Source: Lates calcarifer
Lineage: Eukaryota; Chordata; Actinopteri; Centropomidae
Assembly: GCF_001640805.2 (NCBI RefSeq)
Contig: NC_066856.1
Location: 3,696,826-3,760,825 of the forward strand
DNA length: 64,000 bases
Direction of reading: 5' to 3'
Part shown: positions 1 to 57,250 of the stretch, piece by piece
How the letters are laid out: each line of letters opens with the position of its first letter
Position numbering within the stretch: the first letter of the stretch is position 1
Notes under the pieces: generated by a model
Seen by the model: the letters and a program-made list of their open reading frames with translations, nothing else
Database searches by the model: none
What the model was told of the DNA's origin: nothing
Position numbers and translations under genes: made by a program

Positions 1-1981
1 GGTGTTTCACACCGCGCTCTTGGTGCAATGAAGCATGGTGTTGTTAGTTTTGCAATTTGAGTCACCTGGGGCTACACATGTCCTGTTGTGTTAACCACTG
101 TTACAGGCCACAGTGTATAGTTTGTGGCAGGTGGCAATGCTCTCAGCCTCGGTGTTTGTTTGTGTGTGTGGATGACAGACAGACACAAACGGAAAAAGAT
201 GCATTCAGTTACATGCAGCTCAGGATTTTTCTGTGTCTTTTTCTGTCTCTGTTTCACACATGAACTGAGAGGTGACAGCAGTGACAGAAGCCTTGAGAAC
301 AAAGACGTGTAATCAGGAACTTCAGTACAGGTGTTGTCACTGCTGCTTTTCTGAAAGGCTCTGTTTCATGCTGATAGCGTTGAGCGAGTAATATCAATAT
401 TTCTCATCTCCCAAAACAGGATATGAAAGAAAGCTGCTTTTCCGTAACCCTTGATGAAACACTGTGGTACCACTCACCAGCATTTGCGTCGCATCACTGT
501 AACACTTGATAAATTTTAAGGTATCGCTCTAGAACATCTGTTTAAACATTTACAGTAATAGTCTATTCTACAGTGGCATGTGTGTATCTGTGTATAGAGC
601 TCTGGGCTATATGAGCGGGGAGTTTTTTCTAACAACACATTGAGGTCTTAACTATAGAAAAAAGTAGTTGTGGCATCCCTACTTTGTGATCAATACAAGG
701 ATCTTTAGCTCAGGGCCAAATAGAATTAAGAATTGCTTTAGGATAATGACAGTATCGACCAGCGCTCAGTAAAGCGTTTCAAGCTGTGGCAGGTTAATTC
801 CCATCTATGAAGGTGTACAGGGAGCCAGTCTGAGTCAGGTTTGACGGTCAAAGTAATTCTCTCCAGCGTGCAACTGCTTTCCCCTCTGTACCACACAGGC
901 ATTTTAAGCTAGTGCAGTATAATTTATGACAGATTCTTAGGAAACTAAGACATTTGAGAGTCTCTGTGCCATCACAGAAATGAAGAAATTTTGGCAAAAG
1001 CTATGATTACATAGACCCGCAGTAGTAAAATTCAACGACTGCAAGGTTACGGAATAATTTATCCTCTCCACTGGCATGTGCCTACATATCTGAAAACCAA
1101 AAAGTCCTGAGGCGACTCATGGATGACATGTCATGAATTACATATCAATATGAGTAACAGCAAGATCAGGCTACAAAGCATTAAGGCTGACACTGTAATA
1201 TAACATAATAACACAATTACAGCTCAGAAAAAATGGTCAGGCAAACAATCAGAGGAAAGAATTAGCTCCTTTTGTATGTTAAAACAACCAGTTCCTCCTA
1301 GGACACAAAGAATTATGACAAAATACAAAATAATTGGTGTAAGTTGTTGCCTTGAGTCCCTTCTCTTCTCTGTGCTGATATATTTTTTAAGAAAGGTACT
1401 TTGAGTGAGCATTCCTTCTTGAATATTCCCTCTGTGAATAAAAGTAATTTACCTTGTTCATTGTGCGAGACGTTGAGGTGTTTTGATGTTTGGAGATGAA
1501 AATGCTTTGAGATGAAATATTCATTTTTTTAGTTGGCTTAATTATGTATGTGTCCACTGTCAAGTTGAAAACTGCTGCTCCTGTGAGGGATGTTTCGAGC
1601 GTACCTTTTTGCCATTGGTGCAGAATACATTACCTCCTTATTACAGGGATAGCCTAGCATACTCTCGTATGCAACCTTATGGAAATATTAAATGAAGAGG
1701 CTGCACACCTCAGTGGACACACTGAATAAGCATGAGCGTCTCTTGCTTGTGACTCATAATGTGAGAGTTGGGCTGATTGTCGTTTTTGACTCATTTACTA
1801 CGTCATCCATTGTTTTAGCTAAGATTTCTTATCAGATAGACAAAGAGTGTACCTGTACGGTTTGTTCTTTTATCTAAAGTAACATTATTCCAACAGTGAT
1901 ATAATGGGTTAGTGCTCTGGATTAAAAGCAGATGGTAGAGGTGCCTACGGTGTAATGTGCCTGATGAAAGTCACATCCCTG

Positions 1982-2013
<32 letters not shown>

Positions 2014-2080
2014 TGTGGCCTTGTGGTGATGTTATGAATCAGCAGGTAAAGCTGGGGGTGTTTTCAAAGGGGCCGTGTCA
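1..2080. other. upstream non-coding DNA
   Basis: No coding exon is recognised. Short open frames have no known motif. A (GT)n tract lies at 1981-2016. Confidence 0.6.
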
Positions 2081-3020
2081 AAGGAATAGGTCAACATTTT
2101 GGGAAATGCTCAAAATGAGAATGAGATGAGAACACTGATACCACGCACATGTCTGCACAGTCAATAAGGCGCTACCAGCCAGTTTATCTTAGCTTAGCAT
2201 AAAGACTGGAGAGAGGGGAACTATTCTGCTGTTCTGCTCTGCTGTTTTTACATTCTGGTTTATATACTGATTATATAAACAATATACTGTATACCATGTC
2301 AGTTACTGACCTTAAGAGGTGGGCAGAACCACGCTAGCTATTTCTAACTAACATTTTTACATTTCTGTTTGTGTAGGAGTTAAACAAACTAAACACAGTT
2401 GTGTTAAATTATGAGCTTTGGAAATGCTGGTAGGCTAGCTGTTTGCCCAATTTCCAGTAGTATTTCTATACTTAGATAGGCCAAACATGTCCCGACTCCA
2501 ACGCCATACTTAGTATACTTAGAATACTTAGAATAGTTTGAAATTTTGTGTATTTGCTGAAAGTTAAATGAGAGGATCAGCACCACTCTCATGTCCATGT
2601 ATTAGATACAAATATACAGCTAGCAGTCAGTTAGCAGCTTAACCTTAAGACTAGAAACAGGGCAAAACAGCTAGCCTGGCTCTGTCCAAGGCTCACTAAT
2701 TTAACACATTATTTTGTCATTTAAAAATATTTTTTTTTTTCCCAGCTTATTACATGGGCGTCTGGAATATTTCATGTGACTTTCTAGAGTCTCTGCTGAG
2801 AGTCTGGCAACCTCAGTAATGACAAGACTCCGGGTAACCAACACTCCCAGCCAAGAAATAGTCCAGTACATAACCCCACTTAAAACCAAGCTAATCATAT
2901 CCTGGCACTAGCTTCATATTTACAGTACAGACATGAGAGTGGTATTGATCTTCTTATCTAACTCTCAGCAAGACATCCAATGTAAGTGTATTTTCCAAAA
3001 TGTTGAAAGATTCCTTTAAA
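2081..3020. mobile_element. fold-back non-autonomous element (MITE-like), composite copy A
   Basis: The left end aaggaataggtcaacatttt is matched in inverted form by the right end aaaatgttgaaagattcctt. Inside are the signature words cttagcttagcataaagact on the left and catgagagtggtattgatct near the right end. The middle contains additional partial copies (for example 2630-2900), making this unit about twice as long as the others. No transposase is present. Similar fold-back elements are widespread in percomorph genomes. Confidence 0.7.
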
Positions 3021-6000
3021 CAACTAATCCCAGGGTATGAAGGATGAAGAAGGAGAAATGTGGAAAAATAGAGACTGAAATATCTGAAAGCTGAAAGAAG
3101 TTACAAATTACGCTTAATATTTTTTAAGGTTTCCAACAGCCTAACCTCCTCCTGGCTTTGTTGCTCTCTGGACCTCTTCTCCCTTCCAAGCCATGAAGTC
3201 AAGGCCCTCATGCACTCTCCAAGTTGTAAAACATGAAAATGAAACACTAGTCTATCTCACTTTCAGTTTTGTCCAGATGTCACATTGAGTTTTGATGTGC
3301 AATGCTCGGCACATGTTTCCAATAGGGACTTTCGGTGAGCACTTGGCTTACGCTTTTGGGGTGGATACTCGAGAGGTTGTCAGGGTCGAACAGTTAGGTT
3401 ACAATACACGTTTACATATCCACTCATGTGTGCACACACCTGAGACAAGAAAATGCTCACACATAAGCATACATTATACCTGCTAAAGCAGAAAATACCT
3501 ACCAATTTTGTAATGTAAACTAAGTTCTGTACAATTTTCCTTAACAAAGGTGCACACAAAGTTTTTTAGGCACAGAATGTGAGATTTATGCCATATAATA
3601 TACATAACACTGTCCTTTTAAATGCTGCCAGTAAAGGCTTTAGAAGAATTCAGTGTTTAAACAAATCTTGTAACGCATCACTGATCATTTCCATAATATA
3701 AACTTGATTTTTGAAAAAGCTTTCCACATCAGATAACTGAATGTACCCACCAGTGAGTGAGTTCCCCCCTTCCTGAACACTTCATTACAAACACTAAATG
3801 AGGACTATCTCTGTACATGTTTATATCCAAAGTCTTACTGGCTGTTATGTTATTATTGCAGTCATTTCCCGTGCTGGAATTTCATTTAGGGGCTCCCTTT
3901 TCGCTCCTAAAACTTACTAGTGGCCCATCACCCTTTCAGCACCTCTCGTTGGCTCTTATAAAGGTGTGGGTGGCCATGGTTGGACCCTGAAGTGGCCACA
4001 TGGACGCTGAGCTGTGAAATTACATTAAGCCGCCAGCCTAAGGCCCATGGCAATCCTCCCTTAATGAAAACTGTTTCACAGCGCTGGCTGCTTGGAGCAC
4101 CGGAGACAATCTGTTTGACAACCAGAGCTTAATATGGAGAGGTTGAGTAAAGGGACACCATAGTAATTGGCTGGCATTTTGGATGTTCATTTATAGTGCT
4201 CCGCCACTATTCATGTGCAAAGAAAAATGTTCTGATGTTCGGTGAGTGTGTGTGGGAAAAGAGTAGGTGTGTGGTATTCAAATTCATCCAGTGAAAACAG
4301 CAGTGGCCTATCACAGACTGAAACATAAGCACATACACAAACATATACCACCCACACACTATTCACTCATAGAGCTTTACCATTGTACGGCAGTTTCAGA
4401 TGTGTTTGCTAATGGAAATGAGATGTATAGATTCATATCCTCACACAAGGGAATGGCACATATTAATCAAAGTCATCAGTGAAAAATGAGCTAAATAAAA
4501 ACATAACTGCAATTATAAAAATGTATTCACCCCTCTGCTTCCACCTGGATAAAATGGAGTTGAATAAAACTTTGTGGCCCTCAAAAGTATTGAAAAATGA
4601 AATTACATTTAAAGCTAAACTACTCTAAATGTTTTTATGAAAATGAAATGTGTGTAATAGTCAATGGGGTCACACTTGATGATGATCCCACAGAGAATTA
4701 TTACCAACTCTGCCGTTTCCCCCCACCCTAAAGGGTCTTTTCACTTCTTTTGGTTATCTAGCAGACAAACCCCTGCTTTTGTCAACCCCATTTCCAGCCA
4801 CAGCAGCCAGCTGTTTTCAGCTCTGATAAACCCACTGTACACTACCCGCCCAGCAACAAGCAGCAGACAGACACAATTAGCAATTAGCTAGTGAACATAG
4901 CAACTGAGGAATTCCTCAGGACCTGATGGAGACACAAATTGTGATAATAGGAGAGTGAAATTTACTATTACTAATACTTATGTTCACTAGGTGGTGAAAA
5001 ACATGACTCCAAACGGATACTAATGTTGCTCCATGCATGACTGATGTGTAAATACACTATTTTTATGCATTACGCACTTAGCACAACAACTTTAAAGGTG
5101 GTAATACTGTATGTCGGTGTGGTGTAGTAAGCTTGTGCTGCTGCCCCAATGTGGCAAAAAAAAGTAAGATGAGCAGCTTTAAAAAAAAAAAAAAATCAAT
5201 AGCAACAACTCACATCATGCTGTCAATGGTTTTGATTTCGTTGAAACATCTTTTTGTCATGTCCTCTGCACCAAACATGAAATCCACCTCAGAGACAGTA
5301 TCTCAAAACCTGAACACCTAAAATAGAAGCTATCTGCATGGATAGATCTCAATATTTGTAAGTGAAAAAATATGTGTTTTTTTATTTAACAATGCAGACT
5401 TCAAAAGTAACTTCCATGTCCAATTTAAATTCCGCACAGGTAGGAATTAGGCAAACCTTTACAAGATAGAAACGGAAAAGAGTCTGAAAAACATATCTTT
5501 GCTGCATCACCTGATGAAAAACATCATCTTGTCACTGCAGTACACCTCAGTTCACACGCATTATTTCACCACAGACTGGTTTCAAGAAGCCTCCAAAAAT
5601 AACGCCTTGAGAGACTGAGTTTGACGTCCTTGCAGAGCACGCAAACGCTGTTCCAGCCACAAGGACAAATGAACAGTAAAATGCAACAGGCGCTCCAATA
5701 AATACAGTATAAATTTAAACTGGGCTTTCCAGAGGATGGCTGTCTCCTTTCGACAGTCACAAGTGGAGGGAGAAGACAGGGGCAAGCCCGACTGGAGCAC
5801 TGAGGTTGTGTGGGTGTATTCATTTCTATGTGTATGCATGTGTGAGGATAAGTCCACACACAAGCCTCCTTAGCCAAAACAAGTATATATCTTGGCCAGC
5901 AGCATAGACAGGCAAAGTTACGTTCACCCACGGGTCAGGAGCTCTCAGCCCTGTGGCCACCCACCCCTGTGGAATCATGAGAGTGGGAGAGTTTGTGTTT

Positions 6001-6410
6001 GTTTGTGTAACTCTGAGCGTCAGAAGGGGGCTTCTTCAATACCCCACCCCACCCCACCCACCCACACACACACACACGCGCGCAATATGTCAGATCCTCC
6101 CTGAGAGTTATTATCTACTCCTGATTTTGACTAATCAAGTGAAGAAAGAAAGGGAGTTGAGAAAGTTGGTTAAGTTCCCCCCAGTGTCATTTCATTAGGA
6201 TAATCTTGGATTGGGCTTGAGGCTTTTTATGATGGCACGCCGTAATGGTTGTCAGGGTCATACAATTGTAATGTAACACAATGCCTACACTATAAACTAA
6301 GTTTGAGAGACACAGATGTTTACAGGGGAGATTCTAAGACCTGCTGGGTCTGTGAGCCAGCTGAAGTTATGTAATTGCATGTGCCTCTTAAACGTTTGCC
6401 TGGTAATTAC
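3021..6410. other. upstream non-coding DNA
   Basis: No exon is recognised. It contains an A15 run (5181-5195) and a (CA)n tract near 6061-6077. The stretch 3960-4230 is high-complexity, with several TAAT and ATTA words and no repeat signature. Confidence 0.55.
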
Positions 6411-6825
6411 AGTGGTGGAGGAAGTATTTAGATCCTTTATTCAAATAGAAGTCCTGCATTGAAAATGTTACTTGAGTAAGAGGATGCAGATAGTTTTAGA
6501 AAAATGTACTAAAAGTCTCAAAAGTAAAAGTACCCAATGCAGAAAAATTGACCATGTGGCTATTATTCAATTATATCATTATCCTTATTAGATCATATCA
6601 TTAGATTATGTTTATTGATGCATTAATGTGCAAGCAGAATTTCTCTGTTGTAGTTGGTTATGGAGGAGCTTTTTTAAAATTTCATATTTTCTTGCATAGA
6701 CTAATCAATAACAATGCATCATCAACATGAAATGGGAATATTTAAGTAAAGTACCTCAACACTACTGTAAAGTAACTGAATAACTCCACTTAATTACATT
6801 TGACCACTAAATTGTCATGCATGAA
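6411..6825. mobile_element. percomorph 'AAGTACTT'-type non-autonomous repeat
   Basis: It starts gtggtggaggaagtatttag, contains agtcctgcattgaaaatgtt and aaaagtaaaagtacccaatg, and ends near aagtaaagtacctcaacact. This word order is typical of a very common percomorph interspersed repeat of DNA-transposon (MITE) type. There is no coding capacity. The family assignment is from memory and approximate. Confidence 0.65.
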
Positions 6826-9800
6826 GCAAGTCCTGATAACAGTTTAACTCATGATGAGTAAACTGAACTTTATTTTTAATATCTGTGGATTGCCCTCTAT
6901 TATAGCGTATTAGAATACTATAGGATGTCCGGCCAGTGCTTTGGTTCAGTCCTGCTCACCTTTCTCCCTAAACTAACATGTTTAGGGTGCGGCTCTCTCT
7001 GACCAGCAAGTCAACTACATCCTGTCTCGAGAAAAAATCCACAGAGGAAGACGGAAGTGAGTTGAGAATACTCCGGCTTGGTGGAGGAAAACCCAGAGAT
7101 TGACATCTATTCCTCAAAACTTTGTATTGTTGGGTTTCAGATGCTTGACAGCATGCATTCAGCTACTGTTGAACACGTCAGCTGATATTTGTTTTAGGAT
7201 TTTTCCCAAGGGGCCAAACTGACCCAGAGAGAGAAAGAGACATGAGAAAATTCTCCGGCTTGCAATAAGATCTGCGTACTTGCTACGAGCCAGATTTTTA
7301 AAAGAAGCAGAATTTATAAATCGAAAACTGGTTTTCCCTTCAGACTCTGCATATTCTCACAGCTTATTTTGTGCAGTGTGGCGCTTCTCTTCTAGGCTGA
7401 AATTGATCTTTTCTCTTCTCATCATATCAGTTGCATTGTAGGCTCCACCTGAGCACTTTTACAGTGTGTGTGTGTGTAGGTGTGTGTGTGTGTGTGTGTC
7501 TTTTAGCTGGATAACAGCCTCGACTGCAGCTGAGCAGAATGCAATGGAGGTGATAGTGTTGTGTGGGGGTTGGTGGTCTGTGGAAAGGGGAGGAGGAGGA
7601 GGACCTCACATTTAGCTGCCGTCTCTTGGGAGAGATTAAGCAGTTTAGTCTTTGCTGTGTCTCTCTCTATCACTGCCACTGCCTCCCGCTTCTCCTCTCT
7701 GTTTGGAGCAGGGCAGGGTGCACCTTTTCCGTCATCCTCCTTTTGCACTTTCTGTTCCCCTCTTCTACTCTCGTTTCCTCTGTTCCTCTGCTTGCTTGTT
7801 TTCTTTCCATCCATCCTGCCTGCTTCTAACACTTCACATTCCCCCCAGACAGTTTCTGTTTTACACCCTCTCATCTTCTCCCTTTTTCACTCCTCTGACC
7901 CATAGACATTCAGCTGATTCTCTTAGCTGACAGCCCAGATGGCACAGAGCTAACGGAGCTGTGGCTGGATGCACGGGACAGAGCTGCAACCCCCCCACCC
8001 GCCCCACCCAACTGCACAGCAGCTCGTCTGTCCCCACTCACCGATAGGCTGCTCTGGGTTGGCCGTCCCATTGAGCTGATCCCCCTGGTCCTGCATGGAG
8101 CACCACGAAGCTCAACCATTAATCTCCTAAACGATCCTGGACCTAAGAGGATCAATACTCATTTTCAGGGAGCAGCATGATCCCTTAATGTAGTGCAGGA
8201 TGGCTGCTTATCCCTCACTCTCCCCCCTCCAATCCTCAGTTTCAACTCCCCATAGGAAGAGCAGGAGTCAGCCTTTGATTTCATGGCCCACTTTAGTTAA
8301 GACAATATCTCGGTTTTATTGCTGATATCATTATTCAGGTAAAGAGCACCTGTATGTTGTCTTCAGGGGGGCTTTATGATAAAAAGGGGCTCTGTCTTTA
8401 TTAGCTGTTTAAGTGTGAGGTGGCTGCTTTTACAAAATTAAATGAATGTCCTGTAATTGACCTCTGACCCTGCCTTCCTCCAAATTATAGAGGGGTCATA
8501 AGGAGGCTTGCGTGTATCTAACAACTTAACCAGCCCTGTGTATTTCACATTTACCGGTGTATGAATTTGCTCCAGTACAAAATACACAGAGATTTGCCAG
8601 AGAAAATAAATCACCCTGTTTTAGTCCAGTTGCTCTGAAACACATCAGAGATGTCTTCAGGCTATTTCGTATTAGTAGTGGTCGTATAATTGTTATTCTT
8701 TTTTTTTTCCACAGACGCTGAAAAATGACTTCATGCTAATAGTGGTGTGATCCAAGGAAAATGGGAAAGATCGGACTTTCCATTGGATAACAAGCATCCT
8801 ATTTTTCCAGGCTCAGTGTGCAGGGAATGCCGCTACAACCGCACGGCTAGCTGAGCGTCTCATCATTGATCTTTGCTGATGCAGACTGTTTCTGGGGCCT
8901 TTTTCATCAGGAGAGACAGAGAGAGAGAGAAAGCCAGGGCACCCTCCTCTTACCATGTCCCCCCTCAGACTGGCTGTCTATTGGTAGAAGAGGCCACCTG
9001 GACCAAGTTTGGAGGTGTTGTTTATGCTAAAGCTATTACTCTCTGTCTGGGCAGCCTGCCCTGAGAGCTGGACTGCTCTGCTGCTACTGAATTATTCACC
9101 ACAGAGATCTGCCATCCTATGTATACAAGCTGTCACATGTAGCTGAATGATAAGCTGATTGTCCAGCAATGAGGAGACTGTTACGCTTAGTTTGTAACTA
9201 CTTCACAGGCAGATTTATATCAAAGTTACATGTTTGTGACATAAACGTCTGTGTATGATTAAATTATGAAATCTGGGAAGTGTTAATCCAAATATATCTT
9301 AGAAAGACAGAAGTCAAAGTGGTAACTTCTGCTTGCTCCTTAAATCACACAATGTCATGGCCCCATTAAACAGTCTTTCTTGACAATACAGGACACCCAA
9401 CTTGAGGCAAAACTGGGTTACACAGTCTAGCTGCCACAATAGACTGAATGATGACAACATCTCACATACCAGAGGTCCAGGCACCAGAAACCTTATAGTC
9501 ATCTGCTTCAAGAATAGCCACAGCCTTGCAGCAACTGGTGCTCCTCTGACCTATAATTGCATGTCATGGGACCTCAAGTATTATTTCATTCTGTGCTGAG
9601 TTTATAAACTTCATCTTTCTTGTCACTACAACTTTCCAGAAGAATTCACCTCAAACATGTGATCCTGGATTCTTCTTTTCTCTTTACACAGAATCTACTG
9701 TGATAAGTGGTGTATGTGTGTGTGTATGTGTGTATGTGTGTGTGTGTGTTTGTGCTGAGGTTTAGGTCTGATTGGACACAGTCTGAACCTGCTGATTGTG

Positions 9801-9986
9801 CTGGCATGTCTGCGTCCTCTTCATCACCGCTGCAGTGAGCTCGACTCAGGAGAACAGCAGGGTCTTTCTTTAGGTGGAGGATTGAATCAGTGATGACAGT
9901 CTCATGACCTCTTCCGTTCTGTAACACACACACACTCTGTCTGCTGCGCTGCTATCCTACTGTGCCTCTCACACACAGGAACACGT

Positions 9987-10020
<34 letters not shown>

Positions 10021-10456
10021 CATGTAAACAACAGGTTGGTAGGTCAAAGTTGGGTAGCAAAATATCACATCTGCAGGTGTTGATTCTATTATAATGTAGA
10101 CTGATGATGTCAGAGGAAAATTAATTTTCTGCCATATTAGTTGTGTGTTGTTGTGTGTAAAAGAAAAAAGTAATGTATTGCCAAATTGACACGGACACAT
10201 TTTCCCTTCTCAAAAACATTTTTTTTTTGGACAAAAATCAATTAAATAAAAAATAAATGAAAATTTCAAATTACACTGTGTTCTGGTAAACTACAAGAGG
10301 TACAGCAGGTACTTACACAATCCTTAATCACGATCACCTAGACCTATGTACCTTTAACTATTGCTATAAAAACAGAAGAAAATAGCTGTACCTTACGTTT
10401 TAAATGGAGGACACATTACTAACAGGCTGGGCAGGTACAGCACACAACACACACTC
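6826..10456. other. upstream non-coding DNA before the zeb1 promoter
   Basis: No exon is recognised. (GT)n/(CA)n tracts lie at 7464-7499, 9711-9750 and 9989-10019. A long pyrimidine-rich stretch (about 7620-7910) produces open frames on both strands that are compositional artefacts. The stretch 8270-8620 is complex, non-repetitive sequence that could be a conserved element. Confidence 0.55.
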
Positions 10457-10656
10457 ATCCCTCACTTCCAGTATCTAGTATGAATGGTACTGGCAGCGTG
10501 GGTCGGGGAGGTGCGGGAAGGTGATGTCGTAAAGCTGAGTGTCGTAAACCAGGTGCGGAGAAGGGGAGGTGAAGGGGAGGGAGGAGGAGGAGGAGGGGGA
10601 GAGGGGGTGAGAGAGGAGGTGACTCTCCGGCAGCATTTAGACACAACGAAAGGATC

Positions 10657-10676
<20 letters not shown>
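10074..10676 (+). promoter_or_regulatory. series of CAGGTG/CAGGTA motifs upstream of and at the zeb1 start codon
   Basis: Five motifs, all in the same orientation: 10074 (CAGGTG), 10306 (CAGGTA), 10432 (CAGGTA), 10550 (CAGGTG), 10671 (CAGGTG, inside codons 5-7). Two TACCTG follow in intron 1 at 10894 and 11123. These are ZEB1/Snail-type sites. Binding here is inference. Confidence 0.35.
10457..10656 (+). promoter_or_regulatory. zeb1: zeb1 proximal promoter / 5' UTR region, GC-rich with purine tract
   Basis: Base composition changes sharply here from AT-rich flanks to GC- and CpG-rich DNA, which continues past exon 1 to about 11160. A G/A tract at 10559-10619 contains at least four runs of three or more G and could form a G-quadruplex. 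No TATA box is obvious, in keeping with a CpG-type promoter. The transcription start cannot be placed from sequence alone. Confidence 0.6.
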
Positions 10677-55556
<44,880 letters not shown>

Positions 55557-55882
55557 AAGAGGAACCAGACTCCTCCATGAGACACAATCAGATTCCTCCT
55601 CTCCCTGCGCAGAGGAAGAATGCAGGAGATGATGTCTGGTCACTCTGACAGTTCGGTTCAGTTCACTACTGTGTAGAAATCCAGGTGTGCCTGAAAAAAT
55701 ACTAGTGACTTTTCCACAGGAGAATGATTTCTCACTGTTATAAAAATCCATTTGTAAAGAAAAAGATGAAGACGAACATGAATTTTAACAAAGGAAATGC
55801 ATTATACAGACTTTGGAAGCTAGAGCCGACATGTTTTAGATAATGTTTTATTACTAAAACACCTTGGGTCATTTCTTTTTAT

Positions 55883-55890
55883 CAGTGTTA
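55883..55890 (+). promoter_or_regulatory. miR-141/200a seed match (8-mer)
   Basis: CAGTGTTA complements the miR-141/200a seed with the terminal A. It is the only such site found in this 3' UTR. Confidence 0.65.
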
Positions 55891-55979
55891 CTAATTTTAT
55901 CACTCATATTTTAACCTTTAAAAGCTGTACAGTTGGGAGATATTTCTATACCTTTTTATTGCCAATGAACAAAAAAAGT

Positions 55980-55986
55980 CAGTATT
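55980..55986 (+). promoter_or_regulatory. miR-200b/c/429 seed match (7-mer)
   Basis: CAGTATT, followed by T, so a 7-mer-m8 match to the miR-200b/c/429 seed. Confidence 0.65.
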
Positions 55987-56081
55987 TTATTAAGTTGGAA
56001 GGAAAATAAGAAAAATCCTGTGCACTACAAGTGGCTTGGTTTACCTATGGATAAAGCAGTTGAGTTGTGTTGTCTACCCTT

Positions 56082-56089
56082 CAGTATTA
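56082..56089 (+). promoter_or_regulatory. miR-200b/c/429 seed match (8-mer)
   Basis: CAGTATTA, the full 8-mer match, about 100 bases after the previous site. Confidence 0.7.
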
Positions 56090-56259
56090 CCGCACTAGAT
56101 ATACCACGCCATCACGCTAGCAGATGTTAGCATTACTTTTTTGGTGTTATTTTGATTGGATCGTGAGCCTTAAGAAGAAAAACATTGACGGACAGATGGG
56201 TCTTTTCAGTTGTTTAGTTCCTTTTAGACTTTTAGACGCATTTTTGTCAAATCATTGTT

Positions 56260-56660
56260 TTATAGGAATAGTTTGACGGTTTGGGAAATGTGCTTATTTG
56301 CTGTCTTTGTGAGAGTTAGATGAGATGATACCAATGCCAATCTCATACCTGCACAGTAAATATATGGCTACAGCCAGCAGTGATGTAGCTTAGCTTAGCA
56401 TGAGGACAAGAGGACAGGGAAACTGCTCCACACTCCAGTCCTGCAGGTGTCCATAATGCACTTGTAAGCTGGTTTGGATAAAACCCAAAGATGATGATGA
56501 AGAAGCAGCTAGCTTAAATTCACAAATAAACAAGTTATCGCTTGTCTGTTTAAGCAGACAAGCAATTGCATTTATGGCGAAAATATGAGAGTGGTATCTA
56601 TCTTCTCGTCTAAGTAAACAAATGAGCAGATTTAGCGAAATGTCAAACTATTGCTTTAAA
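56260..56660. mobile_element. fold-back non-autonomous element, copy E, inside the zeb1 3' UTR
   Basis: The left end ataggaatagtttgacggtt is inverted in the right end gtcaaactattgctttaaa. Internally it has gttagatgagatgataccaa, tagcttagcttagcatgagg and, inverted, gagagtggtatctatcttct. Its centre has a short perfect hairpin (56540-56563, gcttgtctg / cagacaagc). It carries an AATAAA at 56525-56530. Confidence 0.78.
56525..56530 (+). terminator. possible proximal polyadenylation signal within element copy E
   Basis: A single AATAAA inside the fold-back element. If used, it would leave out the miR-200 sites at 57171 and 57243. Confidence 0.25.
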
Positions 56661-57170
56661 TGTTCAGAGTGACAGAAAGGAGATGTAGAAAACTGTCTGA
56701 CCCTCCCTATACTTACCCCTCCTCCCTCTGAGCCTTATGCAAAAAAATCAAACTAAAACAAGAGAAACATGCATATCAAAAGTGCCACAGAATATTGCTG
56801 TTGAAGCTTAGCAGCTATGATCAGGTATTGCCGGGTCCCAGATCAACCAATAAGCCGGAATACTGTTGACTCTGGCTCGCCACCGCACCTGAGAGAGCAG
56901 AATTTAGCCTACCACATATCCATGTATCACAGACTTTAGATGACTTTCTTTCATTTCTACTCTGAGCGACTAAAAGAGATACAATGCACATGTTTTCAAA
57001 TGGATGATGATGAAGTATGATTTCTAATTGTTAACTGTGTCCTGCCTTTTTTCAAAGCTTATTCAGTGCACTTGTTTAACACACCATAAAATGCTCAGAT
57101 GTCTCTTCAGGTAACAAAATGTAGGCAAATATGAATCCCAGGAGTTTGATTCAACAAAGTTTTTACCTGT

Positions 57171-57178
57171 CAGTATTA
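57171..57178 (+). promoter_or_regulatory. miR-200b/c/429 seed match (8-mer)
   Basis: CAGTATTA, on the far side of the fold-back element. Confidence 0.7.
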
Positions 57179-57242
57179 TTTTTGTCTCTTATGTTGTTTT
57201 ATGTTCTGTTTCAATGTGTGTACTGTATGTTTTCAGCAATGG

Positions 57243-57250
57243 CAGTATTA
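57243..57250 (+). promoter_or_regulatory. miR-200b/c/429 seed match (8-mer)
   Basis: CAGTATTA, 72 bases after the previous site. Confidence 0.7.

Noticed and set aside
7503..7930. Several overlapping frames of 88-123 codons on both strands
   Set aside because: They result from a pyrimidine-rich tract, which lacks stops in several frames. No motif is seen.
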